Below, in pieces: positions 54,102 to 60,840 of a stretch of DNA of 64,000 bases. Each line of letters opens with the position of its first letter. Position 1 is the stretch's first letter. The notes under the pieces were generated by a model that saw only the letters and a program-made list of their open reading frames with translations, was not told where the DNA came from and did not search any database. A program made the position numbers and the translations under genes. The stretch is from Rhizobium sp. AAP43 (GTDB lineage: Bacteria; Pseudomonadota; Alphaproteobacteria; Rhizobiales; Rhizobiaceae). The stretch covers positions 1-64,000 of the forward strand of contig NZ_LJHS01000003.1 in the NCBI RefSeq assembly GCF_001296045.1. Reading direction: 5' to 3'.

Positions 54102-54457
54102 GCCGCCACCTTTCCATCTGTCTCCGGCCGGCGCGGGCTTCGCCCGCTGGCCTTGAATTTCTGCAGTTCGCGTGTGTCGCGGCGAATGTCGGGATTGATG
54201 CCCAGCGCCAGCCAGAGGGCGGCTTGCGTCTCCTCGCGCAGCGTGCCCTCTCCGGAAAGTGCCAGCGCCAGGATCGCGGGCGAGACGCGGGCATATCTGC
54301 GGATCCGCATCTCTTCCCGCCGCTCGCCATCCACCCGGCCAAGATCGAGCGCGCCGTCACCAAGTGGAAAGAACGCCCTCTCATGGCCCGCCTGCCGAAT
54401 GCTGGCGGTGAGGAACAGCGCCAGGTCCTGGCGGTTGAAGTCGAGGTGGTCCGTCAT
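54098..54457 (-). CDS. Phage protein of unknown function
   Basis: A 119-residue helical protein (MTDHLDFNRQDLALFLTASIRQAGHERAFFPLGDGALDLGRVDGERREEMRIRRYARVSPAIL...). It is wedged between the adenine and cytosine methyltransferases with ATGA overlaps at both ends, so it is translated with them. No family recognised. An accessory role to modification is possible from context only. Confidence 0.6.
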   Translation of the reverse strand: MTDHLDFNRQDLALFLTASIRQAGHERAFFPLGDGALDLGRVDGERREEMRIRRYARVSPAILALALSGEGTLREETQAALWLALGINPDIRRDTRELQKFKASGRSPRRPETDGKVAA

Positions 54458-55884
54458 GCCGCCACCGCCTTCTCGTCGCCAGCCCAGCACCAGCCGCCAT
54501 CGACCGCAATAATCCGGCCATCGGCGCTAAGCCGTGCAATGATCTCATCGGCAGTGGTGGGCCGCACGGCGATCGCCATCCGCAGCGCCCGGCTGTCGAA
54601 GCTGGCAGGCGTGTCGCAGATCCAGGCGAGCGCCCGGTCCATGTCTTCATCCACCCGCTCATCCAGCGTCTTGCGCGGCGTCTCCCGGGTGAAATCCTCG
54701 TCGTCGCGGATCACCACAGTCGGAGCAACATGGCCGCCCTCGCCGGGCGCCAGCGGCTCGGCATGCGCGAAGGCCTGCCAGTCCACACGGATGATTTCGG
54801 GATAGCCCTTGTGGCCATATCGCTCGCCACCCATCTGCCGCTCCCAGACAAACCAGGCGGTGTTCATCTGGCTGGAGGCCTTCGGCCCGTCCCAGCCGTC
54901 TCGATGCATCATCGGCAGACGGCGCGTGAACACGTAGATCCGGCTTGGCGGGTTCTCATCCATCACGAAGCAGCGGTCAGGATCTTCAAACCCGGCCAGA
55001 AAGTTCAGGTTGAGCAGCATCGCCATCTTGCCGGGGCGAAATGCGCGCAGTGCATGCGCGATATAGGAATTGGCAATGCCATAGGGCGGATTGGTCACGA
55101 TATCGGGGCCGCAGCGCGTGCCGGCGGCAAAGTCGGCATCCGGCATCATCTTCAGGAAATCGGCCACGCTCTGGCATTCGCCGTGCTGGGTGGTCATGCC
55201 ACGATCGACAGAATCCGAGATCCGGACATCATAGCCCGCAGCTTCCAGCGGGCGCAGAATTGCCCCCTTGCCCACGCTTGGCTCCCAAACGGTGCGGCGG
55301 AAACTCTCCAGCGCCAGAAGAACCCGCACGGCCTCGATCGGCGTCTCGTAAAGGTCGTCGCCGCGCTCTTCTTTGGTCGCCGTCTTGGTGCCGATCGCAT
55401 GCCCGGCCGCCGCCTTCAGGCTCGCCCGGCTGGGCTCCAGCCCCTCTTCTAGCCGCGCCTCAACAATACGCTCGACAAAGCCCGGTGATTGGCGCTCGGC
55501 ATTGCGCAAGCTGCGGGCCTCATGCAGCCGGCGCTTGTCGATGCCGACCTCTGCCAGCGAAAAACGGTCCTCGCCCTGGACCGTTTCCGGTCGTCCGCCG
55601 CGCGAGATCGCGCCTTTGGCCTGCGCCTCGTCGACGGTATCGGCCATCGCGCAATAGGCCAGCGCCTCGATCTTCAGCGCATCCGCCTGCATCAGCCGCG
55701 CCTTGTCGACGAGCGACCGGCTGGCCTTCACGCGGGCGGCATAGGCCCCCGCCGCCCGCGCCTTGTCATAGGCACCGGACGACAGCAGAAGTGCCGCCTG
55801 CGCATCGCCCTCGTCGAGGCAGACCCGGGCGCGGGCAATCGTGGCAACCAGTTCGGAGGTTTCGAGTGTCGCGAGATCGCTCAT
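54454..55884 (-). CDS. N6-adenine DNA methyltransferase-like protein
   Basis: The 476-residue protein has an N-terminal helical region (1-150). A methyltransferase-like domain follows with WEPSVGKGAILRPLEAAGYDV (SAM site, about 200-225) and the catalytic motif DIVTNPPYGIANSYIAHAL (about 260-280), the NPPY of amino-methyltransferases. The C-terminal 120 residues are less conserved. It should methylate adenine in DNA, probably against restriction, or in step with the GcrA-like regulator encoded three genes upstream. Coupled by ATGA to its neighbour. Confidence 0.83.
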   Translation of the reverse strand: MSDLATLETSELVATIARARVCLDEGDAQAALLLSSGAYDKARAAGAYAARVKASRSLVDKARLMQADALKIEALAYCAMADTVDEAQAKGAISRGGRPETVQGEDRFSLAEVGIDKRRLHEARSLRNAERQSPGFVERIVEARLEEGLEPSRASLKAAAGHAIGTKTATKEERGDDLYETPIEAVRVLLALESFRRTVWEPSVGKGAILRPLEAAGYDVRISDSVDRGMTTQHGECQSVADFLKMMPDADFAAGTRCGPDIVTNPPYGIANSYIAHALRAFRPGKMAMLLNLNFLAGFEDPDRCFVMDENPPSRIYVFTRRLPMMHRDGWDGPKASSQMNTAWFVWERQMGGERYGHKGYPEIIRVDWQAFAHAEPLAPGEGGHVAPTVVIRDDEDFTRETPRKTLDERVDEDMDRALAWICDTPASFDSRALRMAIAVRPTTADEIIARLSADGRIIAVDGGWCWAGDEKAVAA

Positions 55885-56057
55885 GCTTCCCTCACCTCTT
55901 CCAGGAGCGCGCAAACCGCGCGCTCATCCATCTCCAGCCGGACGGCAATGCAGTCGGTCGAAACCCCGTCGCGCCACAGCTCCAGCACACGCGAAAGCCG
56001 CGCCTGCTTCACCAGCAGCGCGGCCCGCACCGTCTCATTTTCCGCCCGCTCACGCAT
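55881..56057 (-). CDS. Small helix-turn-helix-like phage protein
   Basis: A 58-residue product (MRERAENETVRAALLVKQARLSRVLELWRDGVSTDCIAVRLEMDERAVCALLEEVREA). The second half, ELWRDGVSTDCIAVRLEMDERAV, resembles a helix-turn-helix. It overlaps genes on both sides. Possibly an early regulator. Confidence 0.6.
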   Translation of the reverse strand: MRERAENETVRAALLVKQARLSRVLELWRDGVSTDCIAVRLEMDERAVCALLEEVREA

Positions 56058-56448
56058 CGGCTTGGCCCTCAATCTGAAACGCCGAAAGCAGGTCCAGCAT
56101 CTTGCTCTTGAGTTGCGCCGCATCGAGCGCGACGGTGGCGTTCGTCAATTCTCGCCACATCAGCCGCAGTCGCTCGCTCGCCTCGCTCGGCGCTTCCGCC
56201 TCGGGACAGGGCAACCGGCCCTCTTTCGTCCAAAGCTCCGCCGCAAGCCGAGACCGATCCGGGCAAGCCACCTCACAACGGATCTTCTCGCCCAGCGCCA
56301 CGAAGCTCGCGCCGCAGGTGAAGGCGATGCGATGCGCATGCCATTGCGCCGGCTGCCCCTTGGGCGCTTCCGTGCGCGCCGCGCCGCAGCAGGGGCAGGC
56401 CTGCCGGGTGCCGAGAAAGTCGATGAGGGAAACGAGGGTGCCGGTCAT
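56050..56448 (-). CDS. Phage protein with zinc-ribbon-like motif
   Basis: The 132-residue protein has CPCC near the N-terminus (ACPCCGAARTEAPKG) and two later Cys (FTCGASF; RCEVACP), so it may bind a metal. The C-terminal half is helical. It overlaps the GcrA-like gene stop by ATGA. Function unknown. Confidence 0.6.
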   Translation of the reverse strand: MTGTLVSLIDFLGTRQACPCCGAARTEAPKGQPAQWHAHRIAFTCGASFVALGEKIRCEVACPDRSRLAAELWTKEGRLPCPEAEAPSEASERLRLMWRELTNATVALDAAQLKSKMLDLLSAFQIEGQADA

Positions 56449-56990
56449 TGGCGCTTCGCCCAGACAAGGCGGCTGTGATCCGCACACCAGCTTTTGCCGG
56501 AGAGCGCCGGCTGGCCGCAGCAGGGCGTATCCCGGCCATCATCGGCGAGAAAACCCGACAGCAGAAACCGGCACTGCTCACGCGCCACATCGCCAAAGCG
56601 CACAGGCTCGGCACCCGGCACGGCAAAGCGGTCGAGATCGCGGTGATAGCCGGTCTGCTTTACCCAGCCATGCGGCAGGCTGACATCAGCGCCCTCGTCG
56701 CGGTCCGTCAGCGCCCACATGGAAACAACCGGCAGCGTGACCACTCGGCTAGAGGCTTTTGCTCGCCTCGGCTCCGGCTTTTGCGTTTCGAGCTTGACCT
56801 TGATCCGGCTCGCGATCGTGCTCGCGGAACCATCTGCGTGCCGACGCCTGTGGATGCGGCCGAGAACCGAATTGCGCGAGCGCGCCAGCGTGTGGCCGAT
56901 CTCGGAAGCAGACTTGCCATCTACCCAGAGAGACATCGCGGTTTTGTCTTCCGCCTCGCTCCATGGTTTTTCGTTTGCGCCGCGGCTCAT
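56445..56990 (-). CDS. GcrA-family cell-cycle regulator homologue
   Basis: The 181-residue protein has a GcrA-type N-terminal helix-turn-helix: PWSEAEDKTAMSLWVDGKSASEIGHTLARSRNSVLGRIHRRR. It also has a GcrA-type C-terminus: EQCRFLLSGFLADDGRDTPCCGQPALSGKSWCADHSRLVW, with the Cys/His arrangement. GcrA of Caulobacter and relatives binds sigma-70 RNA polymerase and promoters carrying N6-methylated GANTC. A phage copy could redirect host or phage transcription in a methylation-dependent way. It lies in the same coupled operon as an adenine methyltransferase. Confidence 0.82.
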   Translation of the reverse strand: MSRGANEKPWSEAEDKTAMSLWVDGKSASEIGHTLARSRNSVLGRIHRRRHADGSASTIASRIKVKLETQKPEPRRAKASSRVVTLPVVSMWALTDRDEGADVSLPHGWVKQTGYHRDLDRFAVPGAEPVRFGDVAREQCRFLLSGFLADDGRDTPCCGQPALSGKSWCADHSRLVWAKRQ

Positions 56991-57472
56991 GGCTTAACCC
57001 TCCCGACCCGGTCCAAGACCTCGCGGCGCGTCAGCTTTTCCGCCTCGTCCTGCCGCCGGGCCACGCTGCGCGCGTCGCGAATCGCCTGCCAGCGACCGGG
57101 CTCCCAGGCCCATGTCGGCAGATCGACCAGCATCGCGTTGCCCGCCATCCGGCGCACCGGGTCTTCGCCATGAAACTGCAGCTCCGGCGTTGTTTCGCTT
57201 GGCGGCAGCAGGAAGAGCACGCAATGCTTCAGAAAGGTTGGCTTGAATGCCCCCCCCTCGTCGGGCCGGATCATCATCTTGCCGAGGTCAGGCCCATCGC
57301 CGAGCAAAACGTCGAACTGCTCAGCCGCGCCGAACTTCACGCCGAACTCGGCAGAGGGAATGCTGATCTGCAGCCGCCATCGCGCCCGATCGGCGCGCCC
57401 TCTCTGCACCGTGGAAACCTTGAAGGAGCCGGCGGATACCTTCGCCGCAGGCTGGATCTTGACGAAGCCCAT
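56987..57472 (-). CDS. Phage protein of unknown function
   Basis: The 161-residue protein (MGFVKIQPAAKVSAGSFKVSTVQRGRADRARWRLQISIPSAEFGVKFGAAEQFDVLLGDGPDLGKMMIRPDEGG...) looks like a compact beta-rich domain with a basic C-terminal helix. The start at 57472 overlaps the preceding stop. It overlaps gcrA-like by ATGA. No family recognised. Confidence 0.6.
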   Translation of the reverse strand: MGFVKIQPAAKVSAGSFKVSTVQRGRADRARWRLQISIPSAEFGVKFGAAEQFDVLLGDGPDLGKMMIRPDEGGAFKPTFLKHCVLFLLPPSETTPELQFHGEDPVRRMAGNAMLVDLPTWAWEPGRWQAIRDARSVARRQDEAEKLTRREVLDRVGRVKP

Positions 57473-57684
57473 CACGCTTTTCCTTTTCTGGAGATCTGGA
57501 TCGTTCCGTTGAAATCCCGCACCTCGATGCCCCGGCACTTGCGCCAGTCGGTTTTCAGAGCGGTCATTTTCTCGATATCGGCCATGGCCATCAGGTCGGC
57601 GCCGCCAACGTTCGGCAGTGCGGCGCGTTCGATCATGCGGGCGGGGTCGAGCGGGCGATGCAGGTCGTAGGGAACGAGCGTCAT
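57472..57684 (-). CDS. Small phage protein
   Basis: A 70-residue protein (MTLVPYDLHRPLDPARMIERAALPNVGGADLMAMADIEKMTALKTDWRKCRGIEVRDFNGTIQISRKGKA). AGGGGGG precedes ATG 57684, and the stop overlaps the next start (TGATG). Unknown function. Confidence 0.6.
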   Translation of the reverse strand: MTLVPYDLHRPLDPARMIERAALPNVGGADLMAMADIEKMTALKTDWRKCRGIEVRDFNGTIQISRKGKA

Positions 57685-57890
57685 GGACGGCCCCCCTTGG
57701 CGATATGGCGGGCCGCATGAAGCGTCCGGTACACCGCGTCTTCCGACGCGCCGATCACCTGGGAGATTTCCAAAGTGTCGAAATGGCCGGAATTCCACAG
57801 CACGATGGCGGCAAGCGCCTGAAGATCGGAAACCTTGCCCGACATGGCGGCGCTGCTGCGGCGGCGATGATCGACTTGGCCGGAGATCAT
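57681..57890 (-). CDS. Small DNA-binding-like phage protein
   Basis: A 69-residue protein whose C-terminal 50 residues (VSDLQALAAIVLWNSGHFDTLEISQVIGASEDAVYRTLHAARH) have a helix-turn-helix look. Start 57890 is used, three bases after the CII-like stop; an internal ATG at 57845 is possible. Likely a small regulator. Confidence 0.6.
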   Translation of the reverse strand: MISGQVDHRRRSSAAMSGKVSDLQALAAIVLWNSGHFDTLEISQVIGASEDAVYRTLHAARHIAKGGRP

Positions 57891-57893
57891 GGC

Positions 57894-58385
57894 TCAAGCG
57901 TCCCCGACAATGCGAAGGCTGGCTGCTTCGCCGCCCCGCGCCTTGATGCCGGCCAGCGACATGCGGAACTTTGAAAGGCTCGCTTCCATGGCGGCGGCCG
58001 GCCGGTCCAGCGTCTGCGCTTCGGACGGCGTCACGCGGCCATCGGAAATGACCTGCGCCAGTGTGTGGGAGATCTCGGCACTCTGCCGCATCACCTCGGC
58101 ATGCGAGGTCAGCACGCCGATTTCCTGTTGAAACTCGACATCCGGGACCGTCAGCCGACGGCCCGAATTGTCGGCCAGGACGGCCGTCACCAGCGGGTGC
58201 CGACAATCACCTTCCAGCACCACGATCGCGCCCAGCGGCATCAGCTCCGGATCGTTCGGGTTGTTCCAGCGGCCCACCTGGCTTTGAGAAAAGCTGGTCA
58301 GCTCGACACAGCGGGCAATGCCGCCACAACGAGCGATCAGATCCCGCTGCGCGGCCTTGAGGCGATAGTGAATGGCATCGGACAT
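57894..58385 (-). CDS. CII-type phage regulator
   Basis: The 163-residue protein has an N-terminal helix-turn-helix domain (YRLKAAQRDLIARCGGIARCVELTSFSQSQVGRWNNPNDPELMPLGAIVVLEGDC) typical of Phage_CII-family proteins. A helical C-terminal half follows. In related phages these proteins decide between lysis and lysogeny or act in replication. GGAGA precedes ATG 58385. Two 17-bp dyads just upstream may be the operator for this gene. Confidence 0.75.
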   Translation of the reverse strand: MSDAIHYRLKAAQRDLIARCGGIARCVELTSFSQSQVGRWNNPNDPELMPLGAIVVLEGDCRHPLVTAVLADNSGRRLTVPDVEFQQEIGVLTSHAEVMRQSAEISHTLAQVISDGRVTPSEAQTLDRPAAAMEASLSKFRMSLAGIKARGGEAASLRIVGDA

Positions 58386-58410
58386 GGCGATGATCTCCAG
58401 AGACAAAAGG

Positions 58411-58455
58411 TTTCCCGCGCCGGGAAAACCCGGCGTCGTTTCCCGTGGCGGGAAG
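58411..58455. promoter_or_regulatory. Twin dyad TTTCCCG-N3-CGGGAAA upstream of the CII-type gene
   Basis: Two 17-bp inverted repeats, TTTCCCG-CGC-CGGGAAA (58411-58427) and TTTCCCG-TGG-CGGGAAG (58439-58455), have centres 28 bp apart. They end 26 bp before the CII-type start. Between them CGCCGGG-AAAA-CCCGGCG (58418-58435) can also form a perfect RNA hairpin. The repeated DNA dyad suggests an operator with two binding sites. The hairpin suggests possible attenuation. Confidence 0.55.
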
Positions 58456-58515
58456 GATCAGGACTTGAGAAAACACCAGTCATGGACAGCGCCAGACCGG
58501 CCGCAGATCAGAACC

Positions 58516-58824
58516 TCAGGGAGGCCCGCATGCAGAATAAAAATCGCCCGGAGCTGCCAGCAAAGCCGATGAGGTCCGCCGCCATGCGGCGCTCCGGGCA
58601 GGTGGCGCGGCCAGCATCAAGCCGCGCAGCAGGGAGAATGCGCCCGTACAGGCCGATAGGCCGTCCGAGCTTGTGCGAGGTGCCCGCGCAGGCGCTTCGC
58701 GCCGCGAGCGAGAAAGAAGCAAACCCACCGCGACGGGACTGTCCTCGATGGCGGCGACGACCGCACGCCGCGATGGGTTATCCGTCATCTCCACAGAGAC
58801 GGACATGTGTGGAAGCGCGCTCAT
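58516..58824 (-). CDS. Phage early protein of unknown function
   Basis: A 102-residue basic protein (MSALPHMSVSVEMTDNPSRRAVVAAIEDSPVAVGLLLSRSRREAPARAPR...). The ATG overlaps the stop of the Cro-position gene (ATGA), which is the main support. The Arg/Ser/Ala-rich middle is low complexity. Unknown role. Confidence 0.5.
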   Translation of the reverse strand: MSALPHMSVSVEMTDNPSRRAVVAAIEDSPVAVGLLLSRSRREAPARAPRTSSDGLSACTGAFSLLRGLMLAAPPARSAAWRRTSSALLAAPGDFYSACGPP

Positions 58825-59072
58825 TCGGCGGCCTCCTGAAGGGACTGGATCGGGCGAGCCACATCGGCAGGCCATTCGGCGCCAGCGGGCCAGTTGTCAG
58901 AGAACCAGGACATGGCGGACTCAAAGCGTGCCGTACCGATATCGCCACCAGACCGGATCATATCGAGCCGCTTGCCACCAGACAGCAGCAGCGTGGACAG
59001 CCGAGACCTGCTCATGCCGGTAAGGGCGCAGAACTTGTCAGCCGTCAGGATCAATTGGTCGCGTAAGGTCAT
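58821..59072 (-). CDS. Cro-position DNA-binding protein
   Basis: The 83-residue protein starts MTLRDQLILTADKFCALTGMSRSRLSTLLLSGGKRLDMIRSGGDIG, an N-terminal helix-turn-helix. It is divergent from the S24 repressor gene across 75 bp holding operator sequences, exactly the place of Cro. No ribosome site precedes the ATG, and the predicted transcription start falls at it, so the message may be leaderless. First gene of the leftward lytic operon. Confidence 0.7.
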   Translation of the reverse strand: MTLRDQLILTADKFCALTGMSRSRLSTLLLSGGKRLDMIRSGGDIGTARFESAMSWFSDNWPAGAEWPADVARPIQSLQEAAE

Positions 59073-59077
59073 GCGCC

Positions 59078-59107
59078 AAAATACGCGTATTTAATTACGC
59101 CTGTCAA
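59078..59107 (-). promoter_or_regulatory. Leftward early promoter
   Basis: Minus-strand TTGACA (59107-59102) and TATTTT (59083-59078) stand 18 bp apart. The 16-bp operator at 59085-59100 fills the spacer, so repressor binding would block polymerase. The start would be about 59071-59073, at the ATG of the Cro-position gene. Confidence 0.7.
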
Positions 59108-59122
59108 CGCCACAAAATACGC
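59079..59122. promoter_or_regulatory. Left operator of the phage switch
   Basis: GCGTATTTAATTACGC (59085-59100) has perfect GCGTA/TACGC arms. An overlapping 14-bp perfect palindrome AAATACGCGTATTT occupies 59079-59092, and a half-site AAATACGC lies at 59115-59122 nearer the repressor gene. The same motif recurs before the rightward operon at 60298-60360, so this is very likely the binding site of the S24 repressor and/or the Cro-position protein. Confidence 0.72.
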
Positions 59123-59147
59123 TACCAGCAGAAAAGGGCCGCGTACT

Positions 59148-59852
59148 ATGATACGCACCATGAACAAGATATTGATTGAGCGGCTGAATCAGCTCTTGGC
59201 ACAGTCCGGAATGAGCGCGCAGCGCCTCTCTATTGAGGCGACTGGCGCAAAGGAAACCGTGCGCAAGATCCTGGACGGAACGTCGAAGAACCCGCGCATT
59301 GACACCATCCTGAAGCTCGCAGCTGTCTTGAACGTAACGCCGCAATACCTGATGGGCGACGACGACGAAACGCGGGGACAACAAGAATCCAACAGCGTGA
59401 CATCGCCGCGATCCGCGCCTTCCCTGCCGGCACGCACCACAATGCTCCAGGACGTACCCGTCATGGGCACCGCCGCTGGCTCTCATCTTCGTGGTGCCTT
59501 TGAATTCGAAGGTGGAATCGTGGATTACGTGCGCCGCCCACCGGCTCTTGTCGGCACTCGGGATATCTACGCCCTGTTCGTCGAGGGCGTATCGATGGAA
59601 CCACAGTATTTTCCCGGCGACTTGATCTACGTAAACCCGCACAAGCCACCGCGCTCAGGTGACATCGTCGTCATCCAGTGCAGGAATTCGGCGAACGAAC
59701 CCAGCGAAGCGACACTCGGCATCTTTCGCGGCACAAACACGAAGTTTGTCGTGATCGGCAAGCGCAATCCTGTCGCAGATATCGAGATCAGCCGCGAGAC
59801 AGTTAAGAGCATCCACAAGGTGCTGTCGAACAACGAGCTGTTCGGCGTCTGA
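59148..59852 (+). CDS. Phage repressor, S24/LexA-like
   Basis: The 234-residue protein has an XRE-type helix-turn-helix (about 8-70) and a C-terminal S24 domain. Ser149 lies in ALFVEGVSMEPQYFPGD, and a candidate Ala110-Gly111 cleavage site in VMGTAAGSH. Where the catalytic Lys is expected (ATLKR-type) the sequence reads ATLGIFR, so self-cleavage may be lost or use another Lys. It should keep the prophage silent by binding the GCGTA-TACGC operators. AAAGGG precedes ATG 59148; a Met four codons in is possible. Confidence 0.88.
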   Translation: MIRTMNKILIERLNQLLAQSGMSAQRLSIEATGAKETVRKILDGTSKNPRIDTILKLAAVLNVTPQYLMGDDDETRGQQESNSVTSPRSAPSLPARTTMLQDVPVMGTAAGSHLRGAFEFEGGIVDYVRRPPALVGTRDIYALFVEGVSMEPQYFPGDLIYVNPHKPPRSGDIVVIQCRNSANEPSEATLGIFRGTNTKFVVIGKRNPVADIEISRETVKSIHKVLSNNELFGV

Positions 59853-59896
59853 CAGCCGAAGTCACCGCCCTAGACAACGGCGCCAACCGCAGCCGC

Positions 59897-60217
59897 TTAG
59901 CCTGCCTTGGCAATCTTCAGAGTAACAGCAAGCCGTCCCATCTGCTCGCAGTGCGCGGCCTTGACCGATTCTGTCATATCTTCGAGGCGTCCCGGAAACA
60001 GAACGACCTCATTGTCTACGTTCTTCATAAAACGCAGATCGTCGGCGGGCACCCTCGAACGCACAAGCGCGCGGATTGCGTCCGGATCCAGCTTCAGTCC
60101 GCACGCCGCCTCCGACGCCATGATCTCGCCCAGGGCCCGCGCAAGATCGCGGAGATCATCCGCTTGCGCCGGAATTGCCAAAACGGCTGAAACAGCAAAA
60201 ACCAGAATTGCCCTCAT
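59897..60217 (-). CDS. Small exported protein
   Basis: The 106-residue product has a signal peptide (MRAILVFAVSAVLAIPAQA) and a helical mature part with a Cys pair (CGLKLDPDAIRALVRSRVPADD... CEQMG). It converges with the repressor gene and lies between the two operators, so it may be expressed in the lysogen. No family recognised. An envelope role such as superinfection exclusion is possible. Confidence 0.6.
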   Translation of the reverse strand: MRAILVFAVSAVLAIPAQADDLRDLARALGEIMASEAACGLKLDPDAIRALVRSRVPADDLRFMKNVDNEVVLFPGRLEDMTESVKAAHCEQMGRLAVTLKIAKAG

Positions 60218-60297
60218 AACTCGCCCCCACTCGCGGCAGCACCACCTTAAGCGGCAGCGCTGGCCGGCGCAACCCGCCAAAACGCCGCTTGAATAAT

Positions 60298-60360
60298 GCG
60301 TATTTTATTACGTCCGTACTCTTGACGCGTAATTTATTACCCGTTAGCGTAATTACATCC
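60298..60360. promoter_or_regulatory. Right operator cluster before the early operon
   Basis: Three direct copies of the operator motif: GCGTATTTTATTACGT (60298-60313), GCGTAATTTATTACCC (60327-60342) and GCGTAATTACATCC (60347-60360, shortened), at 29- and 20-bp spacing. A TTGACG at 60322-60327, a possible -35, overlaps the second copy. They lie about 110 bp before the first gene of the rightward operon, which they should control. Confidence 0.7.
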
Positions 60361-60468
60361 GCAGCGATCCTCCTCCCAGTTGCGGAAACCGCAAGACCGC
60401 CGCCGCCGGCCACTCCTCCTCCCTGCGAGGCCGGCGGCGACGGAGAGCCGGGAGGCCGGAGAACCGAC

Positions 60469-60837
60469 ATGACCTCCATCACCATGCCATCACCCGCACA
60501 ACCAACACTGGAGCGCAGACAGCGCGAACGGGCCATGGAAGAATACCAGGCCTTTCGCCGTCTCAGCGCGAAGCCGGGCGTCACCATCACCCGCCTGTCG
60601 CAGCAGGGCCGCCCGCTTGCCGCCCCGGTGGCGCGGGCCATGAGCCTTGAAGAACAGCTCGAGGCGGAGATGCTGGGCTTCGAGATCGATTGCGCGCTCG
60701 CCATGCGCCGCACGGAAGATCATCTGCAGCACTCCGCCACCATCCATTTCGCCATCAGCGCCCAGGCTTTTCTGATCCTCACCCTGTCCGTGCTGGCCTT
60801 TGTCTGGCTCGCCGCACGCATTGCGACAGGGGTTTGA
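60469..60837 (+). CDS. Early phage membrane protein
   Basis: The 122-residue protein is hydrophilic and helical (LERRQRERAMEEYQAFRRLSAKPG) with a C-terminal membrane helix (about 98-118, SAQAFLILTLSVLAFVWLAARIA). GGAG precedes ATG 60469. The frame is open upstream but that part spans the operators and is rejected. First gene of the rightward operon. Confidence 0.6.
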   Translation: MTSITMPSPAQPTLERRQRERAMEEYQAFRRLSAKPGVTITRLSQQGRPLAAPVARAMSLEEQLEAEMLGFEIDCALAMRRTEDHLQHSATIHFAISAQAFLILTLSVLAFVWLAARIATGV

Positions 60838-60840
60838 GCG

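Noticed and set aside
52722..54512. 596-codon rightward frame opposite the cytosine methyltransferase
   Set aside because: Its composition and lack of motifs show it to be an antisense shadow; the methyltransferase motifs on the minus strand are clear.
60289..60468. N-terminal extension of the first rightward early gene
   Set aside because: It runs through the operator cluster and a Pro-rich stretch; a ribosome site supports the start at 60469.
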